Shown: one piece after another, positions 29,243 to 39,480 of the stretch
Numbering within the stretch: position 1 is the stretch's first letter
Layout: each line of letters begins with the position of its first letter
Assembly: GCA_047967505.1 (NCBI GenBank)
Contig: CM106539.1
DNA: 64,000 nt
Origin: Dipteris shenzhenensis
Lineage: Eukaryota > Polypodiophyta > Polypodiopsida > Gleicheniales
Direction: 5' to 3' (one strand)
Translations under genes and position numbers: made by a program
Notes under the pieces: generated by a model
Told to the model about the DNA's origin: nothing
Databases searched by the model: none
The model's input: only the letters and a program-made list of their open reading frames with translations

Positions 29243-29309
<67 letters not shown>
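27881..29309 (+). rRNA. 18S rRNA, 5'-truncated, probably a pseudogene
   Basis: It starts at GAGAATTAGGGTTCG, roughly 360 bases into a plant 18S gene, and runs to the conserved 3' end GTAGGTGAACCTGCGGAAGGATCATT. A deletion of about 20 bases lies near 27926. Universal segments (GCCGCGGTAATTCC, GAAACTTACCAGGTCC-like) are recognisable, but many positions show C-to-T or G-to-A changes where plant genes have CG, such as GCATATATTT for GCGTATATTT. A functional small-subunit RNA could not be made from this copy. Confidence 0.93.
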
Positions 29310-29620
29310 GACACACATCTGTTTGAAACACTATCAACCATGGACATAATGTCGAGGGGCCGCACTCAAAGGCATGACTGTCAGCGCCACCCTCCCTACC
29401 GAAGCCGGGCGAAAGTAGGCGTGGCATCAGGTCGGGTGGCCCGTCAGCTGTGCAGCAGGGGTGGGGATCTTCCCTCGTCTGCTGCACGGGCAGCCCCCTC
29501 CTCCGTGCCTCAGCACGGGGCTGCATGATAAACCTTTTGCCCCCTTCATGGGGGGTGCGAGGCACCGTAGAAATGCGATGGTCTGATCTCCCTCCCTCGT
29601 GGAGGATGTAACACAAGTAA
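29310..29620 (+). other. ITS1
   Basis: This spacer of about 311 bases lies between the 18S 3' end and the 5.8S start. It has no other recognised feature. Boundaries follow the flanking rRNA motifs. Confidence 0.85.
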
Positions 29621-29775
29621 AAACGACTCTCAGCAACGGATATCTTGGCTCTTGCAACGATGAAGAACGCAGCGAATGCGATACATAGTGTGAATTGCAG
29701 AATTCTGCGAATCATCGAGTCTTTGAATGCAACTTGCATCCACGACTTGTCCAAGGGCATGCCTGTCTGAGCGTC
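29621..29775 (+). rRNA. 5.8S rRNA (diverged)
   Basis: It starts AAACGACTCTCAGCAACGG and contains the plant motif GAATTGCAGAATTC and ATCATCGAGTCTTTGAATGCAA. Several normally invariant CG positions read CA or TG, and the region after TTTGAATGCAA diverges strongly from plant 5.8S. Decay by methylation-linked deamination is likely. Confidence 0.9.
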
Positions 29776-30002
29776 CTCACCACAACCACACCCCTAACCC
29801 CTCCTCTTTGAGAGGGGCCGAGCGGCGGAGCTAGCCATCCGTGATGCCTCTCTGGGGTGGTGCGGTCGGCTGAAATGGATCTATGGCACCGAGTGGCGAG
29901 GTGTCGCAAGGGTGGTCCGCCCCTCATGGGGCGGTAGTTTGCAGATGAATCGCCCAGAGGTGCATGTGCGAGTGCCGACGAGCTCCCCCCGTATTGGAAC
30001 AT
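29776..30002 (+). other. ITS2
   Basis: This spacer of about 227 bases separates the 5.8S from the 28S start. Boundaries are approximate. Confidence 0.8.
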
Positions 30003-30338
30003 GGACCTCAGATTAGGCAAGGCTACCCGCCGAGTTTAAGCATATCACTAAGCGGAGTAAAAGAAACTAACGACGATTTCCCTAATAGCAGCGAGCAAAC
30101 CGGAAAGAGCCTAGCTTGAGAATCGTGCGGCCTCGCCACGCAAATTGTAGTCTGGAGAGGCGTCCTCTGCAACGGACCGGGCCCAAGTCCCCTGGAAAGG
30201 GGCGTCGGAGAGGGTGAGAGCCCCGTCGAGCTCGGACCTTGTTGCTTCGCAAGGTGCCGTTGGCGAGTCGGGCTATTTGGGAATGCAGCCCTAAGCTGGT
30301 GGTAAATTCCATCCAAGGCTAAATATGGGCAAGGGACT

Positions 30339-30374
<36 letters not shown>

Positions 30375-30623
30375 TCCTGACTTTGAAAAGAGAGTTAAAA
30401 AGTGCTTAAAATTGCTAGGAGGGAAGCGAATGGAGGCTACAGGTGCGCCCCGATCGGATGCGGAACGGTGAGAGCTAGTCCACCGCTCGATGCGGGGTGC
30501 TGGTCAGTGCAAGCCGATGCAATGGCACAAGAGCGGGCTTTCGATGGCCCGCCTATGCCGTCATGTCGGCTGAGGCATGAAGCGCGCACCACTCGTGGCG
30601 GGCTTTACGCACCTCGTGCACTC
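30003..30623 (+). rRNA. 28S rRNA, 5' 620 bases only
   Basis: It begins near GGACCTCAGATTAGGC, followed by CCGAGTTTAAGCATATCA-TAAGCGGAG. Homology covers the D1-D2 region through GGCTTTACGCACCTCGTGC and then stops directly in a type A LTR that lacks its first 75 or so bases. The gene is truncated. Confidence 0.93.
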
Positions 30624-31426
30624 AGTTGCTTGTAAATACTCTTTCTTGCAATCTAGCATTATCAAGGCATTGTTTGGCACTCTTTCTAGTACTTTCTTGC
30701 AAGTAACGTCTCGGGCCATTTTACGTGTTGTGATCTCGTGGTGCACTTGTGTGGGCACACATTGGAAAGCAAAACGTGGGAAGGGTGTGAGTGCACGTGA
30801 AAGTGAGCAAGGAACGGCGGTGAGCGGCCCATTCCTTTCATACCCTTGTAAATATTCGTGAACCGTTGTGTAACCTTCTAAGCAAGCTAAGCTAAAGGTG
30901 GAACATCGCGTGGTGGGCATTCCATGTGAATTATGAATCGAGGATCCTATCCAAGGAAGGTCAGGTGTTGCGCAAGCCCGTGAGTCTGTGTGTCTTCACC
31001 GGTAGGCCGGGATACAAGTGGGGAGCTGGAACCGTTTGAGGAGCAGTGGCCCAGGAAAGGGGCGTGAGGATCAGAGAATCCGTGAACGGTGGTCTAGGGG
31101 AGGACGCGCTATGGCTGGGAGTGGAAACGATTATCTAGGGGCAGGATGTGCTAGGGCCCGTTTTGGCTGCTAAACGCAGAGGCGTCGGGGTCTAGGGGAG
31201 GATGCGTTGTGGTTGGGAGTGGAAACGGCTGTCTAGGTGCCGGACGTGCTAGGGCCCGTTTTGGTTGGAAAACGTAGAGGCATCGCAGAATGCAAACGAG
31301 CTGAGAATAGCTCCCGGTGCATCTAGGGCTAGTGAGTCCTAGGTGCGCCTGAGGTGAGGGGGCCGAGTCAAGAAATATCCACTGCATAGGAAGAAAAACT
31401 AAGGCCCGAAGACCTAGTCCCTCACA
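30624..31426 (+). repeat. Type A LTR fused to 28S rDNA
   Basis: It enters at CAGTTGCTTGTAAATACTC, about 75 bases into the type A LTR, and ends CCCTCACA. A tandem duplication of about 97 bp (31091-31187 and 31188-31285, starting CTAGGGGAGGA) is unique to this copy. ACTAT (31427-31431) follows. Confidence 0.82.
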
Positions 31427-31431
31427 ACTAT

Positions 31432-32205
31432 TATAAGGAAGTCAACGTTAGGGTTGACCTACCGTGAGTGTTCGGACCGTTTTGGGGCGAAGGGAGGCGC
31501 CGCGGTGCCTAGCGGCTAGCCACTATTATATGGAGGATAGTGCTCTCTCATACAAGGTTGTTTTGGATGAGGAAAACGTCAGTGGCCCTTTATGCTCCCT
31601 CTTGCTTGTAAATACTTTCTGTTGCAATCAAGCGCGTTCTAGCGACCGTTTGGCACTCCATCTAGTACCGTCTTGCAAGTAACGTCATCATGCCATCTTG
31701 TGGGTTGTGATCTTGTGGTGCACGTTGAAGTGCACGCACGGGAAAGCAAAACGTGGGACGAGTTGAGGGCATGTGAAAGTGAGTGGGGAACGGTGAGGGC
31801 CATGTGTGTTCTCCATACCATTGTATAAACCGTGAACTGTTTGGGTACTGAACCGGGACTCGAGGTGAGCCCGAAGGGGTCAAACATGCCGACCCATGTA
31901 ATGACCATTAACCAAGAAAGAAACATGGGCTGATCAGGATGTTGCGCGGTGGACGTTCCTAGGGGTCTTGGTGACCCGTGTGATTCTGCAGACCGAAGAA
32001 CGTGAAGCCCAAGGGCTTGCCCAGTGGGGCGTGGTAAAGTGGGATAAATGGCAAATGGCCCGTGCTAGGGGTCGTGTTGGCTAAGCTGTGCATAAAGGGA
32101 ATTTGGTATCAAAAAGAGACAGTAAGGGAGGTTGGGACTCGGAAATGGGTCCGACATAAGGTGCTCACAACCGGAGACTAAGTCCAGAACTATTGGGCCC
32201 TTACA
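31432..32205 (+). repeat. Type B 5' LTR, complete and uninterrupted (774 bp)
   Basis: The 95-bp head ends ACTAT at 31522-31526 and the 679-bp tail starts TATATGGAGG at 31527. It shows the empty hotspot site. The end CCCTTACA is followed by the primer site TGGTATCAGAGC at 32208-32219. Confidence 0.9.
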
Positions 32206-32207
32206 CT

Positions 32208-32219
32208 TGGTATCAGAGC
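32208..32219 (+). promoter_or_regulatory. Primer binding site, initiator tRNA-Met
   Basis: TGGTATCAGAGC lies two bases after the LTR end. Confidence 0.92.
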
Positions 32220-32269
32220 AAACCTCAAGGTATCGCGAGCCTTCGAGGCGGATCCTGTATCGAGGTATT

Positions 32270-33708
32270 GCATCACGTGACAGGCAAAGTCAATCTTACG
32301 CACAAGGGAAGGAGGCAATACTATGGGTGATGAGGAGTGGGAAGCCAGAGATGGAAGCCACAGTGGATGTGATGAGGGCAGTTCCAAAGTGGGTGAATGT
32401 CCTCCTGAGCAAGGATATGGGGTACTTGGAATGGCTAGCCGTATGACACCGAGGTGAAACGGCCAGGTGGCGCTATGAGTTCATGGTGGTGTTTAAGTTG
32501 GTGATGGATCTATATGTGAAGAAGGAGTTGGAGGATGATACAAAGGAGTCCGGGAGTGAAACGGAGGATGAAACAGCGAGAGTCAGAGAGCGGCTCGAAA
32601 AGTGAAAGTGAAGATGAGGACTCGGAGGAGGAAGAAAGGCGCAGGTGGAGTCAGGTATGGTGGCAGGCCCAAGCAGAAAGGAGAACCGGATCTGAAACAA
32701 TGGCCAAAGAGACAAAAGGGATGACTAATGGAAGCAGGGAAGTAGAACCGTGTCATGGGAGTGTGAGATGCGCGCCAAGTAGGATGATCAGCAAACAGGT
32801 GACTTGGGGTCCAACCGAGGCGATGGACGTCACAGAAGATGCGAGGCCCCAAGTGGGTAGCACGGAGTGTGCGAAGCCCCGAGTGAACGGCACGAGAGCC
32901 GTGAGATGCATGGAGGGTGCAAAGCCCCGAGTGAACGGCGCAGGAGTCGTGAGATGCATGGGAAACGGCGCGGAAGGCACGAGGTGTGGAAGCAATGACC
33001 CGAGAGGTGCATTGGTGAAAACAGGTGGTGCGAACCCCTGAGATGCTATAACCATAGTGAAGACCCGAGGCACGAGAAGCACGATAACAGTGACCAGAGG
33101 CGTGAAAGGCGTAGTGACGGAGACGAGAGGCACGAGAGGTGCGGGAGGCGTGAAAGAAACGAAGAGCAGTGCCATTGTCCCAAAGTCAAATTAAACAAAC
33201 GCTCAAGTGTGAGGAGGGTGGGATGAGGAGCACGGAAGGTGCAAGCCCAAGACCAAGTGACGTGGTAGGCCCAAAGGAAAGTCAAAAAAATGCTGAAGGC
33301 GTGCAGGTGACCAATGAAAATGCAGTAGGCACAGGATTGAAATGGGTAAGTGCTCAAGGCACAAACGATGGAAAGGGAGTAGAGGTGATGAAAAACGGTG
33401 AACAAGTTCAAGATAGAAGCATGGAAGGCATAGTGGAATGGCAAGTGGAGATTTGGGCACTGGGGCAAGGTCAAGAGAGCAATCAGAAGCCCGTGGCAAC
33501 GCAGAGGTGTGTGCAGAAGAGATACCGAGGTAGAAAGGAAAAACGCCGAGGTGGAGAAGCATGAGGTGAAGACAAGAGATGGAAAGGGGAAATGGTGGAG
33601 TACAAGTGCAGGTCTAGATAGATGCAGAGGCATGACGCGAAGTGAGGCCTTAGGGCAGAGGAGAAAGCATGAGGAGGAAGAAGAAGAAAAGAAGGTGATG
33701 ACGGTCAA
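32270..33708 (+). pseudogene. Type B internal region remnant (gag-like and charged ORFs)
   Basis: The usual ATG is ATT here (32270). The conserved block VPKWVNVLLSKDMGYLEW is followed by a deletion and frame change at about 32437. The acidic and basic regions then continue in two frames (32535-33041 and 33169-33564), and the start of the charged ORF ends at 33708. The downstream GWKxWPG region, polypurine tract and 3' LTR are absent, and AT-rich DNA begins abruptly. Confidence 0.75.
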
Positions 33709-33714
33709 ACTCTC

Positions 33715-34283
33715 ACAACCTATTTTCAAAAATTTCTCTCCTAGCCTATTGGGCACGCAACAATTTTTCCCAAAAAAAAAAAATCTATTACAAATTTCTC
33801 TCTCAACGTCAAAACCACTCAAACCTCCCTACCTATTGCGTATGCAACAACTTCAAAACAAAATTTAATCATAAATCTCTCCAAAAAACTCCTCAATAAA
33901 AGAAGAACAATCTATTACAAATTTCTCTCTCAACCTCAAAACCACTCAAACCTCCCTACCTATTGCATACGCAACAACTTCAAAACAAAATTTAATCATT
34001 AATCTCTCCAAAAAACCCCTCAACAAAAAAAAACAATCTATTACAAATTTCTCTCTCAACCTCAAAACCACTCAAACCTCCCTACCTATTGCGTATGCAA
34101 CAACTTTAAAACAAAATTTAATCATAAATCTCTCCAAAAAACTCTTCTCACGACACTTTATTACAAATTTCTCTCTCAACCTCAAAACCACTCAAACCTC
34201 ACTACCTATTGCGCATGCAACAACTTCAAAACAAAATTTAATCATAAATCTTTCCAAAAAACTCTTCTCATGACACTTTATTA
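33715..34283. repeat. AT-rich satellite, units of about 125 bp
   Basis: About four units share TTACAAATTTCTCTCTCAAC, CTCAAAACCACTCAAACCTC, CCTATTGCGTATGCAACAAC and AAAATTTAATCATAAATCTC. A diverged partial unit leads in at about 33715. The last two units carry a CTTCTCA-GACACTTTATT end. Confidence 0.88.
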
Positions 34284-35049
34284 ATATAAGAAATCCATTT
34301 ATAATATTTTTACTCCATAATATAATAAATTTTTATTAACTAATATTAAAATATAATTTTGTTAAATATATATATTATTAATCTATAAATTAATATAATT
34401 ATTATATAAATAAATATATAAATACATTAATTTGAAAAATATAACTTGAAAGGGAGGTCTTCTAGCATATGTGCTTTATATAATACTTATTCTTAAAACA
34501 ATGAAGAATTAGTGAATATATTGCTATTCTATACATTATTAACTTAAAAACTAATATAAATATCATTTAATTATTATATACATTTAAATAAATATATAAA
34601 TTATTAATATTATACATTAATAACATTTAAAATTATGTAGATTATATACTAATAACCTTTCAATTTTAAAAAGTAGTCAATTAAAGAATTGAATTAATTT
34701 AAAAAATAAGAAAATATTAGATTTTACACACGTACTTTTAGCACATATGCTTTTCTTTCATGTGTATAATACTTGTTAGTTAGTCGAAGAATGAAAAATT
34801 AGATAATGCATTTGTAAGGTAGGTATTTAAAGCCATAGAATCTAGAAGAGGTTTAGCATACTTACTTATCTTTGTTACTATGTGTAATACTTTGCAAAAG
34901 CCTTAAACAAAGTTTAAGGCTTTGCACAAAACTACAGTATCATTGCATCCATATCATTTTTTTACTTTAGCAACCACCAGATATCCATGGTGTCCATGAT
35001 ATGGAATACATATTTCTTCTGAATATTTCTTATCACATACTTTTTCATT
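34284..35049. other. AT-rich stretch without recognised genes
   Basis: TA-rich low complexity to about 34700 is followed by moderately AT-rich unique-looking sequence. No coding frame or RNA gene is supported. Confidence 0.7.
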
Positions 35050-35335
35050 TCTTTTGATACACCATGCAGCATGAATGTAAGAAAATATGAATCGGTGTGC
35101 TTTTAGCCTAAGTACTTCTCCCTAATCAGTAGGATACTTTGACTAGGTAGACTTATAATTACTTAAAGTAAAGCCTTTGCAAAGGATTGTACCTTCTGAT
35201 ATACCATGCAGCATGAATGTAAGAAAATATGAATCGGTGTGCTTTTAGCCTATGTGCTTGTCCCTATTCAGTAGGATACTTTGACTAGGTAGACTTATAC
35301 TTACTTAAAGTAAAGCCTTTGCAAAGGATCGTACC
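35050..35335. repeat. Two direct copies of a 135-bp sequence
   Basis: Two copies, at about 35060-35190 and 35197-35333, share ATGCAGCATGAATGTAAG, GAATCGGTGTGCTTTTAGCC, GTAGGATACTTTGACTAGG and TAAAGCCTTTGCAAAGGAT with only a few differences. Confidence 0.88.
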
Positions 35336-35429
35336 TATAAACAAAACACTTTGGAAAGCATATAACATATAGTCTATATATATCTAAACTAAATACTTTG
35401 GAATGCATATTTTATATAGTCCATATACC

Positions 35430-35870
35430 TTAAATCTTATACCCTAAATCTTAAATCCTAAAGTTTCCTAAATCTTAGGTTATACAATCTAAGCTCTTAA
35501 ACTTATATAACAATTATAATCCCTAAACCCTAAACCTTAAACCCTAACCCCTATAACTTAAATTCTAAAACCTAATTTTCAATCCTAAACCCTAAATTCT
35601 AGACTCTAAGCTCATGATCTTATATACTAAACCCCAAACCCTAAAATCTAAAACCTAAATCCTAAATCCTAAACCCTAAAACAATAATCATAAACCCTAA
35701 ATGCTAAATCCTAAACCCTAAACCCTAGTTTCTAAACCCTAAACCCTAAACCCTAAAAACATAATCATAAATCCAAAACCCTAAACACTAAATCTTAAAT
35801 CCTAAGCCCTAAATCCTTAACCCTAAATACTAAACCCTAAACCCTAACCCTAAAATACAATCAAAATTTA
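35430..35870. repeat. Degenerate telomere-like array (CCCTAAA)n
   Basis: Perfect CCCTAAA runs are mixed with variants such as TCCTAAA, CCTTAAA and ACCATAAA over about 440 bp. It matches the Arabidopsis-type telomere repeat and is interstitial here. Confidence 0.88.
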
Positions 35871-36559
35871 ATGGATTTTTTCAATTTGTGTAATAGGTTT
35901 GATATATCCCGGGTGATCTGGTAAGACAATCATTTGGCTAATAACTTCGTATGGTGAAGTCCACCCCATGCACTAGCTTCCAACATCCATCATGTGATGT
36001 GAGTGAAATGGATTTCTGAACATCCTACCACCTAATGTGACTCAAATGGATTTCTAAATATCCATCATGATCCTTACTGGAAATGATATATTATATTGGT
36101 GTCACATAGAAAGAGATTGGTTGAACTGAACGCATTGAAAGCGATGAATTGAGGAAGTCATATAGGAAAGTGACTTATGCTATACTAAAGATAGCCATAC
36201 ATGGTGATCAACCATGATAAGAGAGTATTTTGAGTTGTAACTAAAATGTGCACATGGTAGAGCTAAAGATGACTAGCTAGAAAATGAAGTCCTACCACAA
36301 AAATTATACACATGTAATTAGTGAGTATGAGATCTCAAATAATAATATCCCAAAAATATAGACAAAGTGAAACCATGGTGTTACATTCCCTCCATCACTA
36401 AAACAGTTGTCCTCAATTGGCAACCTTTAGGCAAAGGTACTCAACTAAAGTGCTTCCATATACAACTGTATAAAATGAAGGTAATCAGCAAGAATCACTA
36501 TAGGTGCATGTGAGGCTATATGGCTCAGAAGACTATTGTCAGAAACAGATTACTTTGAT
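35871..36559. other. No recognised gene
   Basis: Some sequence preceding the copia fragment may be diverged pol DNA, and imperfect repeats around CATCATGTGATG and AAATGGATTTCT occur at 35990-36070. No supported frame was found. Confidence 0.5.
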
Positions 36560-36833
36560 GACTAAAAGCCAACAACAATATACTATGATAACCAATCGGC
36601 TCGAGCATTGGCCAAGAATCCAGTATATCACTCCAAGACAAAGCACATTGATGTCAGAGAGCACTTCATCAGAGAAAGACTGTTACTTGGTGACATCACA
36701 CTACAACATTATGATTAGTAAAGAGAATGATGCAGACATCTTTACCAAACCACTCGGTAAAGAGCTATTCAAGAAACACCGACTAGCTCTTGGTTTGACA
36801 CAAAGGAAGGACATTCCCATTAAAGGGGTATGA
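36560..36833 (+). pseudogene. Ty1/copia RNase H C-terminal fragment
   Basis: One frame (from about 36590) reads the conserved ALAKNP-YHSKTKHIDVR-HFIRE motif of copia RNase H. A frameshift follows at about 36670, and the next frame has DADIFTKPLGKELF and HRLALGL, the usual end of copia pol. The stop overlaps the start of an LTR-like sequence at 36831. It is unrelated to the larger copia element at 40744. Confidence 0.75.
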
Positions 36834-37172
36834 TGGAATGTAATGTTCATTCCTTCTTCGATTCCCGAGAATCATCATCTTACTTCATGATGTTGATCTT
36901 GAGGAAAGGTGTTGAGAGTTCACGCTCAACATCATGTGATCACTTGTACATAGCACCATCATGTGATCATATGTGCATAGCACTAACCCAATAGAGTGCT
37001 ATAAAGGAAAGGGTTAGATCCTCTAACCCTAACCCTAACCCTAAATGGGTTTGTATATATTGTACATTTTCAACTAAATCTAGTGTACAGTTAGTCATTT
37101 GTGGTGTGCTCTCTAGCTGTGCCCTCTCTTCTCATCTCCACTCTTCTCCTCTCCCCTCTTTATATTTTGTCA
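36831..37172 (+). repeat. Probable copia 3' LTR (or part)
   Basis: It starts TGATGGAATG after a purine tract (TAAAGGGG) at the end of copia pol. It contains CTATAAAGG and a GGGTTAG...CTAACCC hairpin overlapping three CCCTAA units (37021-37043). The right end (TTTTGTCA) is a guess, since no second LTR is available. Confidence 0.4.
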
Positions 37173-37879
37173 GGGTACTACCCTAAAAGATCAATACAAA
37201 TCAAAGCAGAGACCTCACGATAGGAGAAGATGGTATTGGGTAGTGGCAAACATCTAGCTTGGAGAGTGTTATCTACATCGACAATAATGTTTTCAACTTC
37301 TTAGGATTCTCTTGTACAAGATACTTCTGCAACTATTCAAGCTGATAATACTTCTATTATGTTACTAGACTGTCAACTTGAGCATGATAAGTCTATGCAT
37401 GACTCACAGATGCCAAATGCTATTCATACTGAGGACCATATGGGCATGCCTACTTCAATTGAGGTTTGCATTGAGGAGGATAAGTCGGACCCTCTTTCTC
37501 CTACAGATGAGTCGCAACAATATTTTTCTGCCATGGATTCTTTGAATTCAGGAATGGATGCATGCCATCAATAAGTTATCTCTTCTATGGATACTCAGGT
37601 GGCTCCATGTCATTAGTTGGGGAACTACTAATACTTCTTCTTTTGTACTTAAAGACATGCATCCCTTGCTACAAGCTGTCTTTGACCCTATTATACAAAA
37701 ATTTCGCCTAGCTTTCTATGTCAAGAAAGCTCACAAGGGTCCGAAGAAAATCTTTTTTGATGATGGTTTGGTTATGCCCCTCCATTTGCTTTTAGATTAG
37801 AATCAGATTACTCTGGAGGATGTGGTCTTCATGTCCTCTCCTTCGGCATCCTACTTTTTGTACATCTTTTCCTTTGATA
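37173..37879 (+). other. Unassigned sequence before the first pararetrovirus fragment
   Basis: Short plus frames at 37359-37574 and 37558-37800 have no motif I recognise. They may be diverged viral sequence given their neighbour. Confidence 0.35.
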
Positions 37880-38760
37880 CCTTAGCCAAAAAGATTACCA
37901 TCGGCCAAGAGAAAATTGAATTCCTTGGCGTCCACATACGTAAGGGAGCCATCCAAATGCAGGACCATGTCTTTAAGGCCCTCTTAGCCTTTCTTGATGA
38001 GATTCGGGATCGTACCCAATTGCAATGATTCCTCAGGTGCCTAAACCACATTGCTCCTTTCTATGAATAGCTTGCTAGAGACCACTTTCATCTTCAACTA
38101 TGCCTTCGAAAAGATAGTCCTCCCTGGGGTTTGGCCCAAACTCAAGCAGTTCAACATATCAAAGAAAATGTACAACATCTGCCAACTCTCAACATCCCTT
38201 CTACTTCTGGTACCCTGGTTATTGAAACAGATGCTTCAGACCACTTCTAGGGTGTCGTTCTGCTTGAGCATGCTCCAACCTAGGAGATCCTCTATGCCTA
38301 TCACTTAGGAACATTTCAAGGAGCAGAACTAAATTATCATTCAATTGAGAAGGAGATCCTTGCGATTAAGCACGCTATTTAGAAGCTTGAGCTTTTCATT
38401 TTTAATCGAGAGTTCATTGTTAGGATAGATAACTAGAACTTCAAAATGTTATGCACGTGCTGCATTGATAAACAGATTGGTCATGGCTGTCTTGCATGAT
38501 GGTAGGAATTCTTTACCATGTACGACTTTTCTATCGAGTAAATAAAGGGCAGCACCAATGTTCTCCCTAATATGTTGTCCCGTGAAGGTGCTCCTTATTG
38601 TTGGCAAGCTCGATGGATTACTTCTTCCCACTGGGAATGGACCCCACATTGAGTGAGTCTCTATCCAAGTCATGATGATTAGACACTTTCCACTTTGGAT
38701 AAGACCTTCATCATGACCAATATACAAAGATTCTTTAGAGATAAATATGTAATCTGGTGA
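37880..38760 (+). pseudogene. Caulimoviridae-like reverse transcriptase end and RNase H (broken)
   Basis: The frames carry the pararetrovirus pattern of a KKITIGQ block, FLGVHI, QLQ.FL.CLNHIAPFYE, PPWG, IK..VQ.LP and an ETDAS motif that opens RNase H. A KGSTNVLP-ML block at the end of RNase H lies near 38550. Several in-frame stops and frame changes make it non-functional. Compared with Ty3/gypsy, the long PPW...Q..IK..V..LP stretch and the spacing favour an endogenous caulimovirid. It parallels 46620-47520. Confidence 0.75.
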
Positions 38761-39043
38761 TTAGACACTGCACAAGGTCCGAGGTAAGACCTTCACCTTT
38801 ATGTCTTGTCATTGTACAAATGATTCGCTCACAAGGAAGTGGATCATAGCTCAACCTCCACTCAGATAGTGCGATCATGAAGAGCCACTCAGAAGCCACT
38901 CAGCTGTCTCTATATATGAGCATCGTTGGCTCCTTTGCAAGGTAGAGTCTGCCTTGCAGAGCTTGTATACTTCAGTTTTCTTGAGCAATATATTTAGCTT
39001 TCCCTCCTTCTTGTCTTCAATTTGACTTCCACTCCTTACTGCC
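38761..39043 (+). promoter_or_regulatory. Possible pararetrovirus intergenic region
   Basis: A non-coding stretch lies between the RNase H end and the next viral-like frames. A TATA-like TCTATATATGAG is at about 38909-38920, in a context typical of caulimovirid transcript promoters (purine/pyrimidine-rich downstream with GCAAGG...CTTGCAGAGC). No tRNA primer site was seen. Confidence 0.35.
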
Positions 39044-39480
39044 GTGGTTCTTTGCATGCCTGTCTCATATCCGCCATTTGTCATAATTTACAAGTTGTTC
39101 TTCGCCATTGAACGTCCTCATATGTTTACCGCACCTCGTTTATATGTACAGATTAAGGGTTTATCTATGAAACCAAAGTCTGAACACTATGCAATCCTTG
39201 TCCGTTCTGTCAATTATTTAGTGTCTACTATTAATCTTGCTATTCCTAGACATGTAAATACAAAGGATGAGTGTATCCTTTATGGCAAGACCAATGCTGA
39301 AGTCACAAGGTTCAAGTTTCATGCTCTCCCTATGCTAGCTGAGTAGGAGATGGACTATCAGTCGGTCAATCATATGGCCGAGTCCCACTCAAATTATGAG
39401 AACATCATAGCATCTGAATGCATACATCCAAGGCTCATGGTTCGACCTGTCCAATGGCCTAGATCTTCTACCTCTAAAGA
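39044..39480 (+). pseudogene. Viral-like frame of unknown assignment
   Basis: A 100-codon frame (39044-39346) with following broken frames lies between the presumed intergenic region and the coat-protein region. In a caulimovirid this would be movement- or coat-protein N-terminal territory, but I see no diagnostic motif. Confidence 0.35.

Noticed and set aside
33782-34283. CRISPR-like array
   Set aside because: Units of about 125 bp are tandem without unique spacers. This is satellite DNA in a plant genome.
37880-38760. Ty3/gypsy RT instead of a pararetrovirus
   Set aside because: The RT-RNase H blocks, the PPW...IK..V..LP spacing and the collinear coat-protein knuckle and protease favour Caulimoviridae. 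A phylogeny would be decisive, so the call is kept below certainty.
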